From assembly GCF_963082655.1 (NCBI RefSeq), contig NC_081556.1, positions 154,504,559 to 154,568,558 on the forward strand: a stretch of 64,000 nucleotides of DNA, given 5' to 3'. This document shows, in pieces, positions 10,991 through 21,350 of the stretch (position 1 is the stretch's first letter; each line of letters begins with the position of its first letter). The translations under genes and the position numbers were made by a program. The notes below the pieces were generated by a model. That model saw only the letters and a program-made list of their open reading frames with translations. It did not search any database and had not been told where the DNA came from. The DNA is from Stomoxys calcitrans. Lineage: Eukaryota > Arthropoda > Insecta > Diptera > Muscidae.

Positions 10991-13507
10991 CGCTTAACCA
11001 TCTGCGCCTTTCTGTTGATTGTGCTTTAGCTTGTCTTCTGTTATATCATTTGTCTGTCCGTCCATAAATTTTTCGCCTATTGTAACTTTTCCAACAATGC
11101 GTTCTCCTTGTGTTCGTTATTTTTTATAGTTATGTCAATCCATTGTTAGATATGTCTTTGCCAGTATGTTCTTTAGTTGTTTTCGTTGTTGTGACTTAAT
11201 CTTCTTCATTCTCCTTCCATGTAAACGTTTTTCAACGTATTCTTATATTCCAACTGTGTTGCTGTTTTTCGTCCTTCATTCCTTCAATCATCAGTCCGTT
11301 TGTCCCTGCAACAGTTAATCCTTCCATATACTTTTCAGCCATCAGGTAATTTTTTCCGTATATTCTTCCGCGGATACTGTTTCTTTGTTGCTCCCTTCTG
11401 TTTTTCGTGTGGTAAATTTGATGATTCTTGCATTTTAAATAATCATTTTGGTGTTATATTTTGTAATAAGATTTCGTAGTGAAGTATTGAGTGAATTTTG
11501 GGTAGGGATAGGAAAAGAGGGCTACAGGATACAGGCAAGGTATGTGACAACTGAAGCTGGTCTACCCACGAGGGTCTCTACTTATATTTACGAGTAATTG
11601 ATTAAGAAACAGTGCTTTGAGTTCTTCCAAAGCTTTTAATCAGAAAATATTAAGGCAAAAGAAAGAAACGCTTGCGAAATATGTATGTAAATATAAGTAG
11701 CAACCCACGCACGGCTAAAAGGGGCCGTTTTTGTTTTCTTAATATCGTTTTACCTTTCTGCCATTGTCTGTTATATTCTCTGCACTTTTCGCTTTGCGGC
11801 ATAAAACACTTTGTGATCCATGACGTCGCAGGAATTCGATCGAATCGAATCCTCGCCCTTCGGAGGATACAAATATCGCTGAATTGATGCGGCTACGTGT
11901 TATACGTTCTGAGATGGAGGCTGAATGCTCCTCCTGAAAGACATGGAAGTGCTAGAAAAGTTAAGAGACAACAACAACAAACAATATGTTAATGACATTA
12001 CAACACCAAAACAATCAAACAAACAAACATTTCCCAGCTCTCCCTATTCCTCAAACCGAATGATGAGGAGAGTTAGAGAGAGAGAGAGCGAGAGTGTGGG
12101 GCTGTGAGACTTTATACATGTGTGTGTGCGTTCATTGTAAGCAAATTAGATGCTTTTAATTTCTACCCATTACATTACTGAACCACACCAATAGTATAAC
12201 TGTACATACACACGCATACTTGTTGTATTTACAGGGCAAGTAAAACGGTTATTGTTGAGAGTTTGACATTGAGAGAGAGAGAAAAAAAAAACACACACAT
12301 TGGTGATGCTTACACGACTACAATGTAACGGCTGATAGGCGAGCGCTCCGCAATCGCTGCTATCGAACTGCAAAAGAAACAATAATAACAACACGCAGAA
12401 GAAGATGAAGAAGACCCAGAGGCGGCACATTGGGGGGAGGTGGAGAAAGAGACAAAAAACAAGAAAAACAACAAAAATATATATAGAGGACATAATTTTA
12501 GTACAACTTCCACCTTCAAGAGGCTGACAAAGGCACACAACAATGACACTGGGGTGCATTATGACGCTGTGTTGCCACTGTGTTGACCTTTGGCAAAGCT
12601 TTAAAGTTTTTGTATCGTATTGTTTTCATTTTTCTCTTGGGAGGATAATAATTTGTTTATTTTTTCTCTGCAAATTTCATTTCAATCATAAATTCAGTGT
12701 CTGTGAAACACAAGGCAATCATAATGAAACAAATAAATGTACACATATGTATGTATGTTGGTATGTAAGGCGATTTTTTCTTTTTTATTATCGTTTAAAA
12801 ATTAACAAACAAAAAATATAAAAAAAAACACAATAAATGCCTGAATGAAAGCATTCATTCACAAAAGCTGTTGTGAGTCGTTGTTGGTGTTATTGGTTTT
12901 TTTTTCTTGCTTGTTTGTGTTTGCTGCCTAACATGATAGCCGATAACAGTTGGCCTGTCATCCTATCGCAATCTGTTGAAATTTTCACTACAATTGGCAG
13001 CATAACGCAAAAATTCGAAATAAAAATCAATTAAATCGTAAATAAATATTAGCATGAACTTTTGGAAGCATATCTACGAAGGACAAGGCTAAATCAAATG
13101 AAAGCAAAAAAAAAAAAAATGGATATTTTTGAGTTTTCTTTTTGTTGCTGTGTTAAATAAATTATTTTTAGAAATAACCTTGATAATCGGATTAATGAGA
13201 TAACTGAAGAGGTCGTATGCTGATTATAACAACGACGGGAACATATGTATATATGCATACTTGGCAGTAAAGAAAAAAATAAGTAAATAAAAATTTTGCA
13301 ATTAAGTTGTGGACTGAGATTTTGATAAATCTTAAGACTTCGAGAGGCCAAAGAGAGATAGAAAGTCACAAAAAAGGCGCACATATGCCACCTTCTAATG
13401 ATTTAACGATTTTTGTAGAAGTTTTTGATTTTATTTAATAAAAAGAAAGAGGATTGCCCTCTTACAATAGAACCTTTTACGTGCAATCTGCTTTAATAGC
13501 AGAAACG
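10991..13507. other. Intronic low-complexity stretch
   Basis: T- and C-rich at first, then AT-rich. It contains a (GA)n tract at 12074-12094 and GA/CA runs near 12270-12298. No repeat family or exon recognised; the open frames are of low-complexity composition. Confidence 0.5.
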
Positions 13508-13547
13508 AGAGGATTTTTGTCTGTGACCCAGACAAAAATCTCTCGTC
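13508..13547. repeat. Short inverted repeat before the minisatellite
   Basis: GAGGATTTTTGTCTG, a spacer of about 5 nt, then CAGACAAAAATCTCTC. The arms pair with one mismatch or bulge. Confidence 0.7.
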
Positions 13548-13550
13548 TTA

Positions 13551-13915
13551 CAGGCTGTATGCCTACCACTTTTGTAGCCATGTCAATCTTTATTGCGTTA
13601 AAAAGGAGTTAGAGAATAAACATTCTCGGGTCACCGTCTCACAGGTTGTATGCCTACCACTTTTGTAGCCATGTCAATCTTTATTGCGTTAAAAAGGAGT
13701 TAGAGAATAAACATTCTCGGGTCACCGTCTCACAGGTTGTATGCCTACCACTTTTGTAGCCATGTCAATCTTTATTGCGTTAAAAACGAGTTAGAGAATA
13801 AACATTCTCGGGTCACCGTCTCACAGGTTGTATGCCTACCACTTTTGTAGCCATGCCAATTTTCATTGCGTTAAAAACGAGTTGGAGAATATTCATTCTC
13901 ACTTGTTTCTATACG
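13551..13915. repeat. 91-bp minisatellite, four copies
   Basis: Units start at 13551, 13642, 13733 and 13824, exactly 91 bp apart, each beginning CAGGTTGTATGCCTACCACT and containing TTTTGTAGCCATGTCAATCT. The middle copies are almost identical; the first and last are more diverged, as expected for array edges. Confidence 0.95.
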
Positions 13916-14337
13916 TATGAGACTGGCTCTGCGAAGTAAAACATAACCCAAACTAGCGGCATTAATGTTGATACCAAGTTTATTGGTAAGCCGGTTATGG
14001 CTTTTCGTGCCAGGAATGTTGCCTATGATGTCCTGGATCTCAGGGTAATTTCTCTACTTTTATTTTAATTTTAAAAGTAATACATAAACAAATTTTTTTC
14101 ATCTGTGAACTGAAAAACGTTTTAGTAAATCGTGAATCTTTCATAGTAAGACATCTTCATATGGGGTACCTGTTGGCGTATGAAAATTATTATTATTTTT
14201 ATATTAACATTACTTATACGCTTGGGTGGTCTTTTTGCCTGACCCCAAAGCTTCTTCTTCGACTTTGAAAACAATTTATATTTGAAGCATAAATATTGAC
14301 TTGGTGTTGTTGTACTCAGCATTTTGGGATACCGAGG

Positions 14338-14633
14338 CACAATGGGAGAAAATCGAAAAAAAAACTAGTAAAAAATATGCCGTATGAGAACGGGTAGAGA
14401 TATATCATTGAAATTTTAAATGGTTACAGCTGAGTTGTCAGCGAGATTGAGTGCAAAATTCTATTTTTGGTTTTGTTTAGGACACTTCAATCTGTGAAAT
14501 TCGAAAAGAAGAAACTTTCAAGCACTATTCAACAAAAATTTGAAAATTGTGCCATAAATAAAGATTTGGCAGCCCCAATAAATTTTCGAAATACCGAGGT
14601 GACCAGTTTTTTTTTCGTTTTTCTCCCACTGTG
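14338..14633. mobile_element. TIR element with CACARTG ends
   Basis: The left end is CACAATGGGAGAAAATCGAA and the right end in reverse is CACAGTGGGAGAAAAACGAA, each followed by an A run and ACTRGT. About 296 bp, no coding capacity. Related left ends occur at 22141 and 52260. CACWRTG is the heptamer of Transib ends. I see no clear target duplication, so the class is tentative. Confidence 0.55.
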
Positions 14634-14780
14634 GGATGTAAGACTACATGAAGCAGTTTTTTTCGATTTTCTCCTATTGTAAGACTAAATGAAGTCGTTC
14701 TAGCTATATACGTTTGCTTGCCGAAATCATGCTTACTTGCAAACGAGTAAGGCTAGTTCCACGAAATTTTCCACAAATAC

Positions 14781-16012
14781 TTTTTATACCCATCACCATG
14801 GGATGAGGGATATACTAATTAAATTATACCATACCTCGAAATATTTATCTGCGACCCTATAAAGTTCTAAGTCGAACTAGCCATGTCTGTCCGTCTGATG
14901 AAATAACTATAGCGTTCGAACGAATAAAGATATCTGCTTGAAATTTTGTACATATTCTTCGCGTTGATGTAGATCATTGGGGATTGCAAATGGTTCATAT
15001 CGGTTCAGATTTGGATATAGCTGCCATATAGACCGATCACCCGATTTAAGGTGTTTGGCCCATAAAAGGCGCATTTAAAGTCCGATTTCACCGAAATTTG
15101 CGACAGTGAGTTGTGTTAGGCCCTTCGATATCCCTCTTTAATTTAGCATAGATTGGTTCAGATTTGGATAAAGCTGCCATATAGACCGATCTCTTGATTT
15201 AAGGTCTTATGCCCATACAAGGCGAAGTTTTTGTCCAATTTCGCCGAAATTTGGGACAGTGAGTTGTGTTAGACCCCTCCACATTTTTCTCCAATTTTTC
15301 TCAGATCGGTTAAGATTTGGATATAGCTGCCATATAGACCGATCTCTCGATTAAAGGTTTGGGCCCATAAAAGGAGCATTTACTGTCCGATGTCGCCGAA
15401 ATTTGTGACAATGTGTTGTGCTAGGTCCTTCGACAGCCCTCTTCAATTTGGCTCAGATCGGTTCAGATTTGGATATAGCTGCCATATAGACCGATCTTTC
15501 GATTTAAAGTCTTAGGCCCATAAAAGGCAAATTTTTGCCTTTTAGGCAAAAATTTGGAACTGTGAGTTGTGTTAGGCCCCTTCACATTTTTCTGCAATTT
15601 TTCTCAGATCGGTTAAGATTTGGATATAGCTGCCATATAGACCGATCTCTCGACTAAAGGTGGGCCCATAAAAGTGGCATTTATTGTCTGATGTCGGCGA
15701 AATTTGGAACAATGAGTTGTGCTAGGGCCTTCGACATCTTTGTTCAATTTGGCTTAGCTCGGTCCAGATTTGAATATTGCTGCCATATAGACCGATCTCT
15801 CGACTAAAGGTTTGGGCCCATAAAAGGCGCATTTATTTTCCGATGTCCGTGCCGAATTTGGTCCAAAGCGGACCATATTTCGATATAGCCTCTATGTTTG
15901 CATAAATTATGCATTTTTCACTGGATTATGACGTAAAGTGGTTTACATATATACCCGAGGTGGTGGGTTTTCAAAGTTCGGCCCGGCCGAACTTAACGCC
16001 TTTTTACTTGTT
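14781..16012 (+). mobile_element. DINE-1-like element
   Basis: Starts TTTTTATACCCATCACCATG with a short core and only one GTCTGTCCGTCTG. It has about six tandem units (GCCATATAGACCGATCTCTC) and ends TTCGGCCCGGCCGAACTTAA with TTTTTACTTGTT. Confidence 0.8.
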
Positions 16013-16018
16013 ACTAGT

Positions 16019-16562
16019 TTTTTTATACCACCATCGAAGAACGGGGTTATATTGATTTTATCATTTCGCTTGTAACACATCGAGATATAGATTTGCGGCC
16101 CTCGTAAAATTCTAAGACGTTCAAGCCATATCCGTCCGTCAATTAAAATCACGTTACAGTCCCTAAAAATTAAGATAATGAGCTGAAACTTTTCACCAAT
16201 TTTTTTTACCATTGGTAGGTAAGTTCGAATATAGACTATATTGCCCATATAGATCGATCTACCGATTTAACGTCTTGTGCACTTAAAAGGAGGAGGCCAC
16301 CGTAGCGCAGAGTTTAGCATATCCGCCTATGACGCTCAGATTAAACCATATTTGGATATAGCTGCCATATATACCGATCGGAGGCCACTGTAGCGCAGAG
16401 TTTAGAATGTCCGCCTATGATGCTAAACGCCTGGGTTCGAATCCTGGCGAGACCATCAGAAAAAATTTTCAGCTGTGGTTTTTCCCTCCAAAATCGGATT
16501 TTGTCGAAATGTGGTAAGTATCTTAAGTTTGGCCCTGCCAAACTTAATGCCTTTTTACTTTT
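16019..16562 (+). mobile_element. DINE-like element interrupted by SINE heads
   Basis: Starts TTTTTTTATACCACCATCGA, with core GCTTGTAACACATCGAGATA. It ends TTTGGCCCTGCCAAACTTAA with TTTTTACTTTT, a decayed form of the hairpin. Two SINE head fragments lie inside. Confidence 0.7.
16286..16490 (+). mobile_element. Two SINE head fragments
   Basis: 16290-16340 and 16377-16490 each start GGAGGCCACYGTAGCGCAGA. The second has the B box GGGTTCGAATCCTGGCGAGA and stops in the body. DINE sequence separates them. Confidence 0.7.
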
Positions 16563-18118
16563 ACGTTTTAGAAATTTATTTGCAATTCAAAGTTTCTTCA
16601 AACTTAAATTTTCTCTCAATTAAACATTGCTTTAAAGAGCCATTTAAGTTTGATGCTGCGATTAAATGGTGGCTCTTAACAAGTTGCCAAAAGGCGATTG
16701 AAGCCAAAAGACCCGCAAGAGTTTAAATCCCACATTTAATTTCATTTCATTTTGTCATTTTCACTTAATTGGTTTTTGTGCGAAAGGAAAACTTTTTACC
16801 AAATATGAGCACACAAAACAAAAGTTCAACTGTCACCGAATAGAACATCAACACAAAACAAGGCCTAAAAGAAAATAAATTAAAAAAATAAGAAAAACAA
16901 ATTAGCCAACATTCAATTTTTAGAGACAGCAACGATGAACAATGAGAAGTTGTGGTGATGTTGTTGATGGTTGCGTGAAAGGGGGGGAAATGGCAGAGTA
17001 AAGAGCGTCGAAACTTTGTTGTGTTTGTATAAATGGCATATACTAATAGAGTGAGTGAACACGTGTTTTTACAGGTCCAAGATATGAGGGGAATGGGGGT
17101 GGGGAACGGAGACAGGAAAGCATTTGTTTGGTGTTGTGGCGCGAAGATTGGTGCAAAAAAAGCCAAAAATGTTTTTCTTTTACTATTATTTGTACTCCAA
17201 AATGAGAGTAGTTAAATTTTTTTTTAATCAAGTAACAAAAAAAAAAAAAACAAAAATTGTCTTTAGAAAGCCAAACTCAACATATCCGGCATTTAGGTTG
17301 AGGTTGAAATTATAACCGAATAACAAAAAAGAAGAAGAAATATATTAACAAGGGGGACAAATCACAATTTGTTGGTGTAGGTAACTGCATTTTCAAGTGA
17401 GCGAGTGGAGACTGAACTAGCGAGACTGAGAGAGAGAGAGAGCGCTGTGAATGATTATTTAATTTTGTGGGGAGAATGATAGCATTGCTTGAATGATTGT
17501 CGGTGTGTAGTGCTTGTGACTTGGATTTTTGTGAGTGCTGCTTGAGAGTGTTGTGTGTGTGTGTGTGTGTATGTGGTGCTTAAATGTTCTCCGGTGTTTG
17601 TATCTTGTCTGGTGCTTAACGAATGAAGCAAGAATTGTGTGTGGTCGTTCAAAGGAGCTTAGGGCACAGCTATGCAATTGAAACCAATTCAAACAAATGA
17701 TGATTAATGCAATGCGTAACGTAAGATCATAATAAATCGCTTTACAACTGTTTTCAAAGAATTTTGGTGTGTTTTTTCCTTCACTAAATGCTTATTTGTT
17801 GTTGGTTTTTATAATTACAAGGCTGTGCTTGTTGATGTCTTAAAATCTCGCAGACAATCAAGTTCGAATATAAAGCCAAGTGCTTGGATACAGTGGTGGA
17901 AGTGGTGGTGTATGTGTATGTTTGTTTGCGTTTTTGTGCTTGTTTTTTTTTTTTACTTTGTCAACTTGAATTGAACAACGACAATGAGAGTGCTACGATT
18001 TTGGACAATTTTGTTTTCATTTGTTTTTTTTTTTTGCATATTTTTCAAGGACCACATTAACATTGACCAGCAGACGTTTGGTTTTTTGGTGCCTTTTGAA
18101 GAAAATGTTCCAACTTAC
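16563..18118. other. Intronic low-complexity stretch
   Basis: AT-rich, with a (GA)n tract at 17426-17443 and a (TG)n tract at 17550-17570. No exon or repeat family recognised. Confidence 0.5.
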
Positions 18119-19009
18119 ACTGTGACGTTCGGATGTGTGATTCGTGTGTAGGTGATTAAAGGTACCCGAATCAGAGTGTATGGTATCACTGGCGGCCATG
18201 CTGTGACATTTGGCCCGATGAGATGAGTCACGACTATCTCGAGAGTCTTCCCTTGAACGTTCGGCACATGAAAATTGCCTTCGATATTGGCGGCGACGAC
18301 GAAAAGCATTCGGATTTGACGAGTGCAGTGGATAGTCCACCCCACAAATGGGAGTGGGTGGCGGCAGGGCACGCATATAGCATGGATCATAGCTGAATTG
18401 GCGACGTCGCCACTGCTCATATTGGCGATAGTGACTGAATAGGCGACGTTTTCTTAGGATCATTTGTTTTTTGGCCTCTAGCAACTCTTGGTCTTCGTTC
18501 GGTGTGGTGGTTGTGGCTGTTGTATTATCCTGCGAATTCTTAAGGATGCTACGCTGTGTGGCAAATTTCTTTTGGCGCAAACGGTGATAGTGCTGATGGT
18601 GAAAGTCCCCCTTGGGCATTCGGCTTGCATTCATGGCCGGAAAGCTCTTGTGATGCTCATGATGCACCATAGTGGATTGGCGCTCCAGCAGGCGATTTTC
18701 TTCGCCCTCTTTGTCCGAGGCGGCCCCAGAAGTGGCTCCCTCACACTCATGGCCCTCGGCCTCAGCTTCCTGATGGCTACTGACAGCAGAATTGGCCGCC
18801 AGGGCCTGACTATCGACACTCTCGACTCGTCGATAGCCCTCCGATGGCGATATAGACTCACCGCCATCGGCAATCGCTGGTTGCTAGCTCTCCACCCCAT
18901 CGACCTTGTGCAGCAGGGCGAATTGGCAGCCACAGTCGCGTTCTAACTCACGTCTCGGATACTGAAAACATCGATCAAAGATGCCACAACCCTCACAGCG
19001 GGGTAAACA
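18119..19009 (-). CDS. idit: FNDC5-like protein, cytoplasmic-tail exon containing an in-frame TAG
   Basis: An 891-nt exon (297 codons including a stop). The acceptor is ATTGTAG before 19009 and the donor is GTAAGT at 18118-18113; phase is 0 at both ends. The first 41 codons start CLPRCEGCGIFDRCFQYPRR and end HKVDGVES, with seven cysteines. A TAG at 18886-18884 follows. The same frame then stays open for 255 codons: an acidic stretch (SSHQEAEAEGHECEG), a His-rich stretch (MVHHEHHKSF, FHHQHYHRLR), then Arg-rich and Ser-rich stretches with two RRQFS motifs and SREDSRDSRDSS. Composition and GC content are coding-like on both sides of the TAG. Either the protein ends here, or the tail is reached by stop readthrough or alternative splicing. 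A true pseudogene or an assembly error is also possible. Confidence 0.82.
18884..18886 (-). other. In-frame TAG: candidate readthrough stop codon
   Basis: The minus-strand context is GTG GAG AGC TAG CAA CCA GCG. The base after the stop is C, the context favoured at known Drosophila readthrough stops (TGA-C above all, also TAG-C). An open frame of 255 codons follows in this exon and 254 more in the next. The TAG could also serve as a 3' splice AG, because CAA begins in phase 0; however, the 30 bases before it are purine-rich and make a poor pyrimidine tract. Confidence 0.55.
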
Positions 19010-20229
19010 CTACAATATCAGGACAATATCATCATCATGAGGGGAAAGTTGGGAGTTGAGGGAGAACAAGAAAAAATCCACAAAAAGAATATGTTCGTAT
19101 AAAATAGTATCTCAGCTATGGTTGAAAGGTTTTTAAAAGTTTTAGTAAAAGTAGTAGTAAAGGTAGCAGTTAAAATAGTAGAAAAGTTTATTTATTTTTT
19201 TATTTTTTGAAAATAAAGTGGTGTTGGTGTGGAGCAGAGGAAGGAAAAAAGTAGTAAGACATCATTACAAAGTAGTAGTAGTAGTAGTAGTAATAGTAGA
19301 AATAGTTAGAGAGTAGCAGTAGTAGTAGTAGTAGTTGAGGGTGGTAGGCTGAGGAAGTTAAACAAGGCAACAAAACTCTAAGAAAAGCTGATTTTAGTTT
19401 TCTTTGTATTCTCTATGCACGTCTAAATAACGAACTTCTATGTAGGGGTGGGAGGAAGAAGAATGAGGGAACCTGCTACAAGTACAATGTTCCCTTCAAA
19501 AACAGAAGAAAGAAAATCAACACAGGTAGAAAACGTGAGCGGAGATAGTTGGGGTAGTAGGTACTTTGGCGGTTGGTTGGATGGTGATTTGGAGAGGGTT
19601 TATTTTTTTTTTTGTTTTTGTTTTTTTTTGGTGGAAATGGTGGTGGTGGCTGTCAATCATATGTTGTAGCACGGCATGCTGCTGCTGCTTGCTTCGGCCT
19701 TTAAGCATTTACGAGGAAAACATAACAAAAACAAATCTTCGTATTTGTAGGAAATTCTTGTTTTTCATTTTAATTTTTTGGGAGGTTTTAATGCTTTTGT
19801 TTTCGTTTCTCATTTTCTATTCGTGAGGAGTTTTTCATTGATTCTACTCTAAAGTAATGGAAGCATAATACATGTTTGGGTCTGTGGGAATATCAGTATA
19901 TTAAGTGTATGTGTGTGTGTGTGTTTGTGTGAATTTGATGTGTAAAAGTGTTTGAATGTTTTAAATGTGAGCAAATGCTAGAATATTGGTATCTCAATGA
20001 ACAGAGAGTCAGTTTTGTATGTAGGCCTTTGAAACAGTGGAGAATATTCAAAAGAGCTACATTTGCATGCTTGTTGTTCTATTATAATTAAGACGGAGGA
20101 AAATCAGCTGTTTGAAATAAGCGGCTTGCAATTGCAAGGAATACATATGCCATCCCCCAAAACCCACATGGTGTTGCGGCGCTGATCTAATAGCCCACAC
20201 TCGCAGAAAATTCAATTCAGAAAATCTTC
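19010..20229. other. Intronic low-complexity stretch
   Basis: Contains an (AGT)n trinucleotide run at 19271-19336 and a (TG)n run near 19910-19924. Otherwise T- and G-rich, with no gene seen. Confidence 0.5.
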
Positions 20230-20695
20230 ACCTGCAATGTCTTAACTCCTTACAGTACAAGGCCGTCGCCCTTCCGCAAATGCAATGGATTGACAGAAGC
20301 ATAACGACAATACCGAAGGCTGACTTACTGTACTCCAGCTACCATGGTACAAGACAACAATTTGGCAGTGGAATTGTGTTTAATCGGACATGGAAACACT
20401 TTGTCTTCAGATTAACTCCGATAGATATGAGGTTTTTACAATCCGCATACAGTCCAAATTCTTTTATATCAGTCTCATCTGTGTCCATGCCTCGACAGAA
20501 GAAGAGGACGAACAGACCTGGAATATATTTTAAGGTCCAAGAGAGACCATATGGATGCTGCCCCGCACATGACATTAAAATCGTGCTAGTAGACTGTAAA
20601 GCCATGATAGAAAGGGAGAATATTTTCGGTCAGACTGTAGGAAAATTTAGTCTCCAAGAGGTAATGTGGACTGAGGCTGATTGTCTTAGCCGTGG

Positions 20696-21047
20696 CGGGT
20701 GGTCACCGTGGCGCAGATGTTAGCATGTACGCCTGTGACGCTGAAGGCCTGAGTTTAAATCCTGGGGATAACATCAGATACAATTTTCAGCGGTAGTTAT
20801 TCCCTCCTAATGCTGACGACATTTGTGAGGTACTATGTTTTTAGAAAAAATGGTATGGCAGCCATGTAAAAACTTCTCCCCAAAGAGTTGTCGCACTGCG
20901 GCTTGCCGTTCGGATTCGTCTATGAAAAGGCGACCCCTTATCATTGAGCATAAACTTGAATCGGTTAGCACTCATTGATATGTGAGTAGTTTGCCCTTGT
21001 CCTTAATGGAATGTTGATTGGCATATTTGCAAAAATTTTCATTTGCA
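20696..21047 (+). mobile_element. tRNA-derived SINE, full length, with perfect 13-bp target duplication
   Basis: 352 bp. GTCTTAGCCGTGG occurs at 20683-20695 and again at 21048-21060. The head (GGTCACCGTGGCGCAGATGT), diverged B box (GAGTTTAAATCCTGGGGATA), body and tail (GGAATGTTGATTGGCATATT) are all present. This copy defines both ends of the family. Confidence 0.9.
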
Positions 21048-21117
21048 GTCTTAGCCGTGGAAAAAACCGGAATCATGGTGAAAACACTCCTTATCCCGGT
21101 GATATAATGGCGCAGTG

Positions 21118-21350
21118 AAAAACCATTGCCCACTCTATTGAAAATGCCGTGAATTCCGTACGTGAATACCAAAAGCCTCTACAAAAATGATGAAATGCTA
21201 CTGAACCAAGAATGTGGCATACTTAGCAATCTTGCAATAATTGGAGACTCGTTGCCACATCCTTGGCATCAGTAGCATTTCATCACTTTTGGAGAGGCTT
21301 CTGGTATCCAAGTACGGATTTCACGGCATTTCAATAAAGTGGGCAATGAC
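21118..21350. repeat. Imperfect inverted repeat
   Basis: The left arm (CATTGCCCACTCTATTGAAA, AATGCCGTGAATTCCGTACG, GATGAAATGCTACTGA) pairs with the right arm at about 21268-21350 (TCAGTAGCATTTCATCA, ATTTCACGGCATTTCAATAA, GTGGGCAATG). The arms are about 85 bp around a loop of about 60 bp. Confidence 0.75.

Larger units (their letters stand above)
6968..18118 (-). other. Intron between the two tail exons
   Basis: An 11.15-kb phase-0 intron with donor GTAAGT and acceptor CTATTACAG. It holds four DINE-like elements or pieces of size, SINE copies, a 91-bp minisatellite and a TIR element. The remainder is low-complexity intron sequence. Confidence 0.75.

Noticed and set aside
13551..13915. CRISPR-like array
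   Set aside because: The repeats are contiguous 91-bp units with no unique spacers, in a eukaryotic intron.
18488..18946. Plus-strand 152-codon frame and minus-strand frame at 18631-18933
   Set aside because: Shadows of exon 19009-18119. The minus-strand one is the +1 frame and does not connect in phase to its neighbours.
18884..18951. A 68-nt mini-intron (GTGAGT to GCTAG) removing the TAG
   Set aside because: The length suits a fly intron, but removal shifts the frame and meets TGA within nine codons, and the segment has coding-like composition and no pyrimidine tract.
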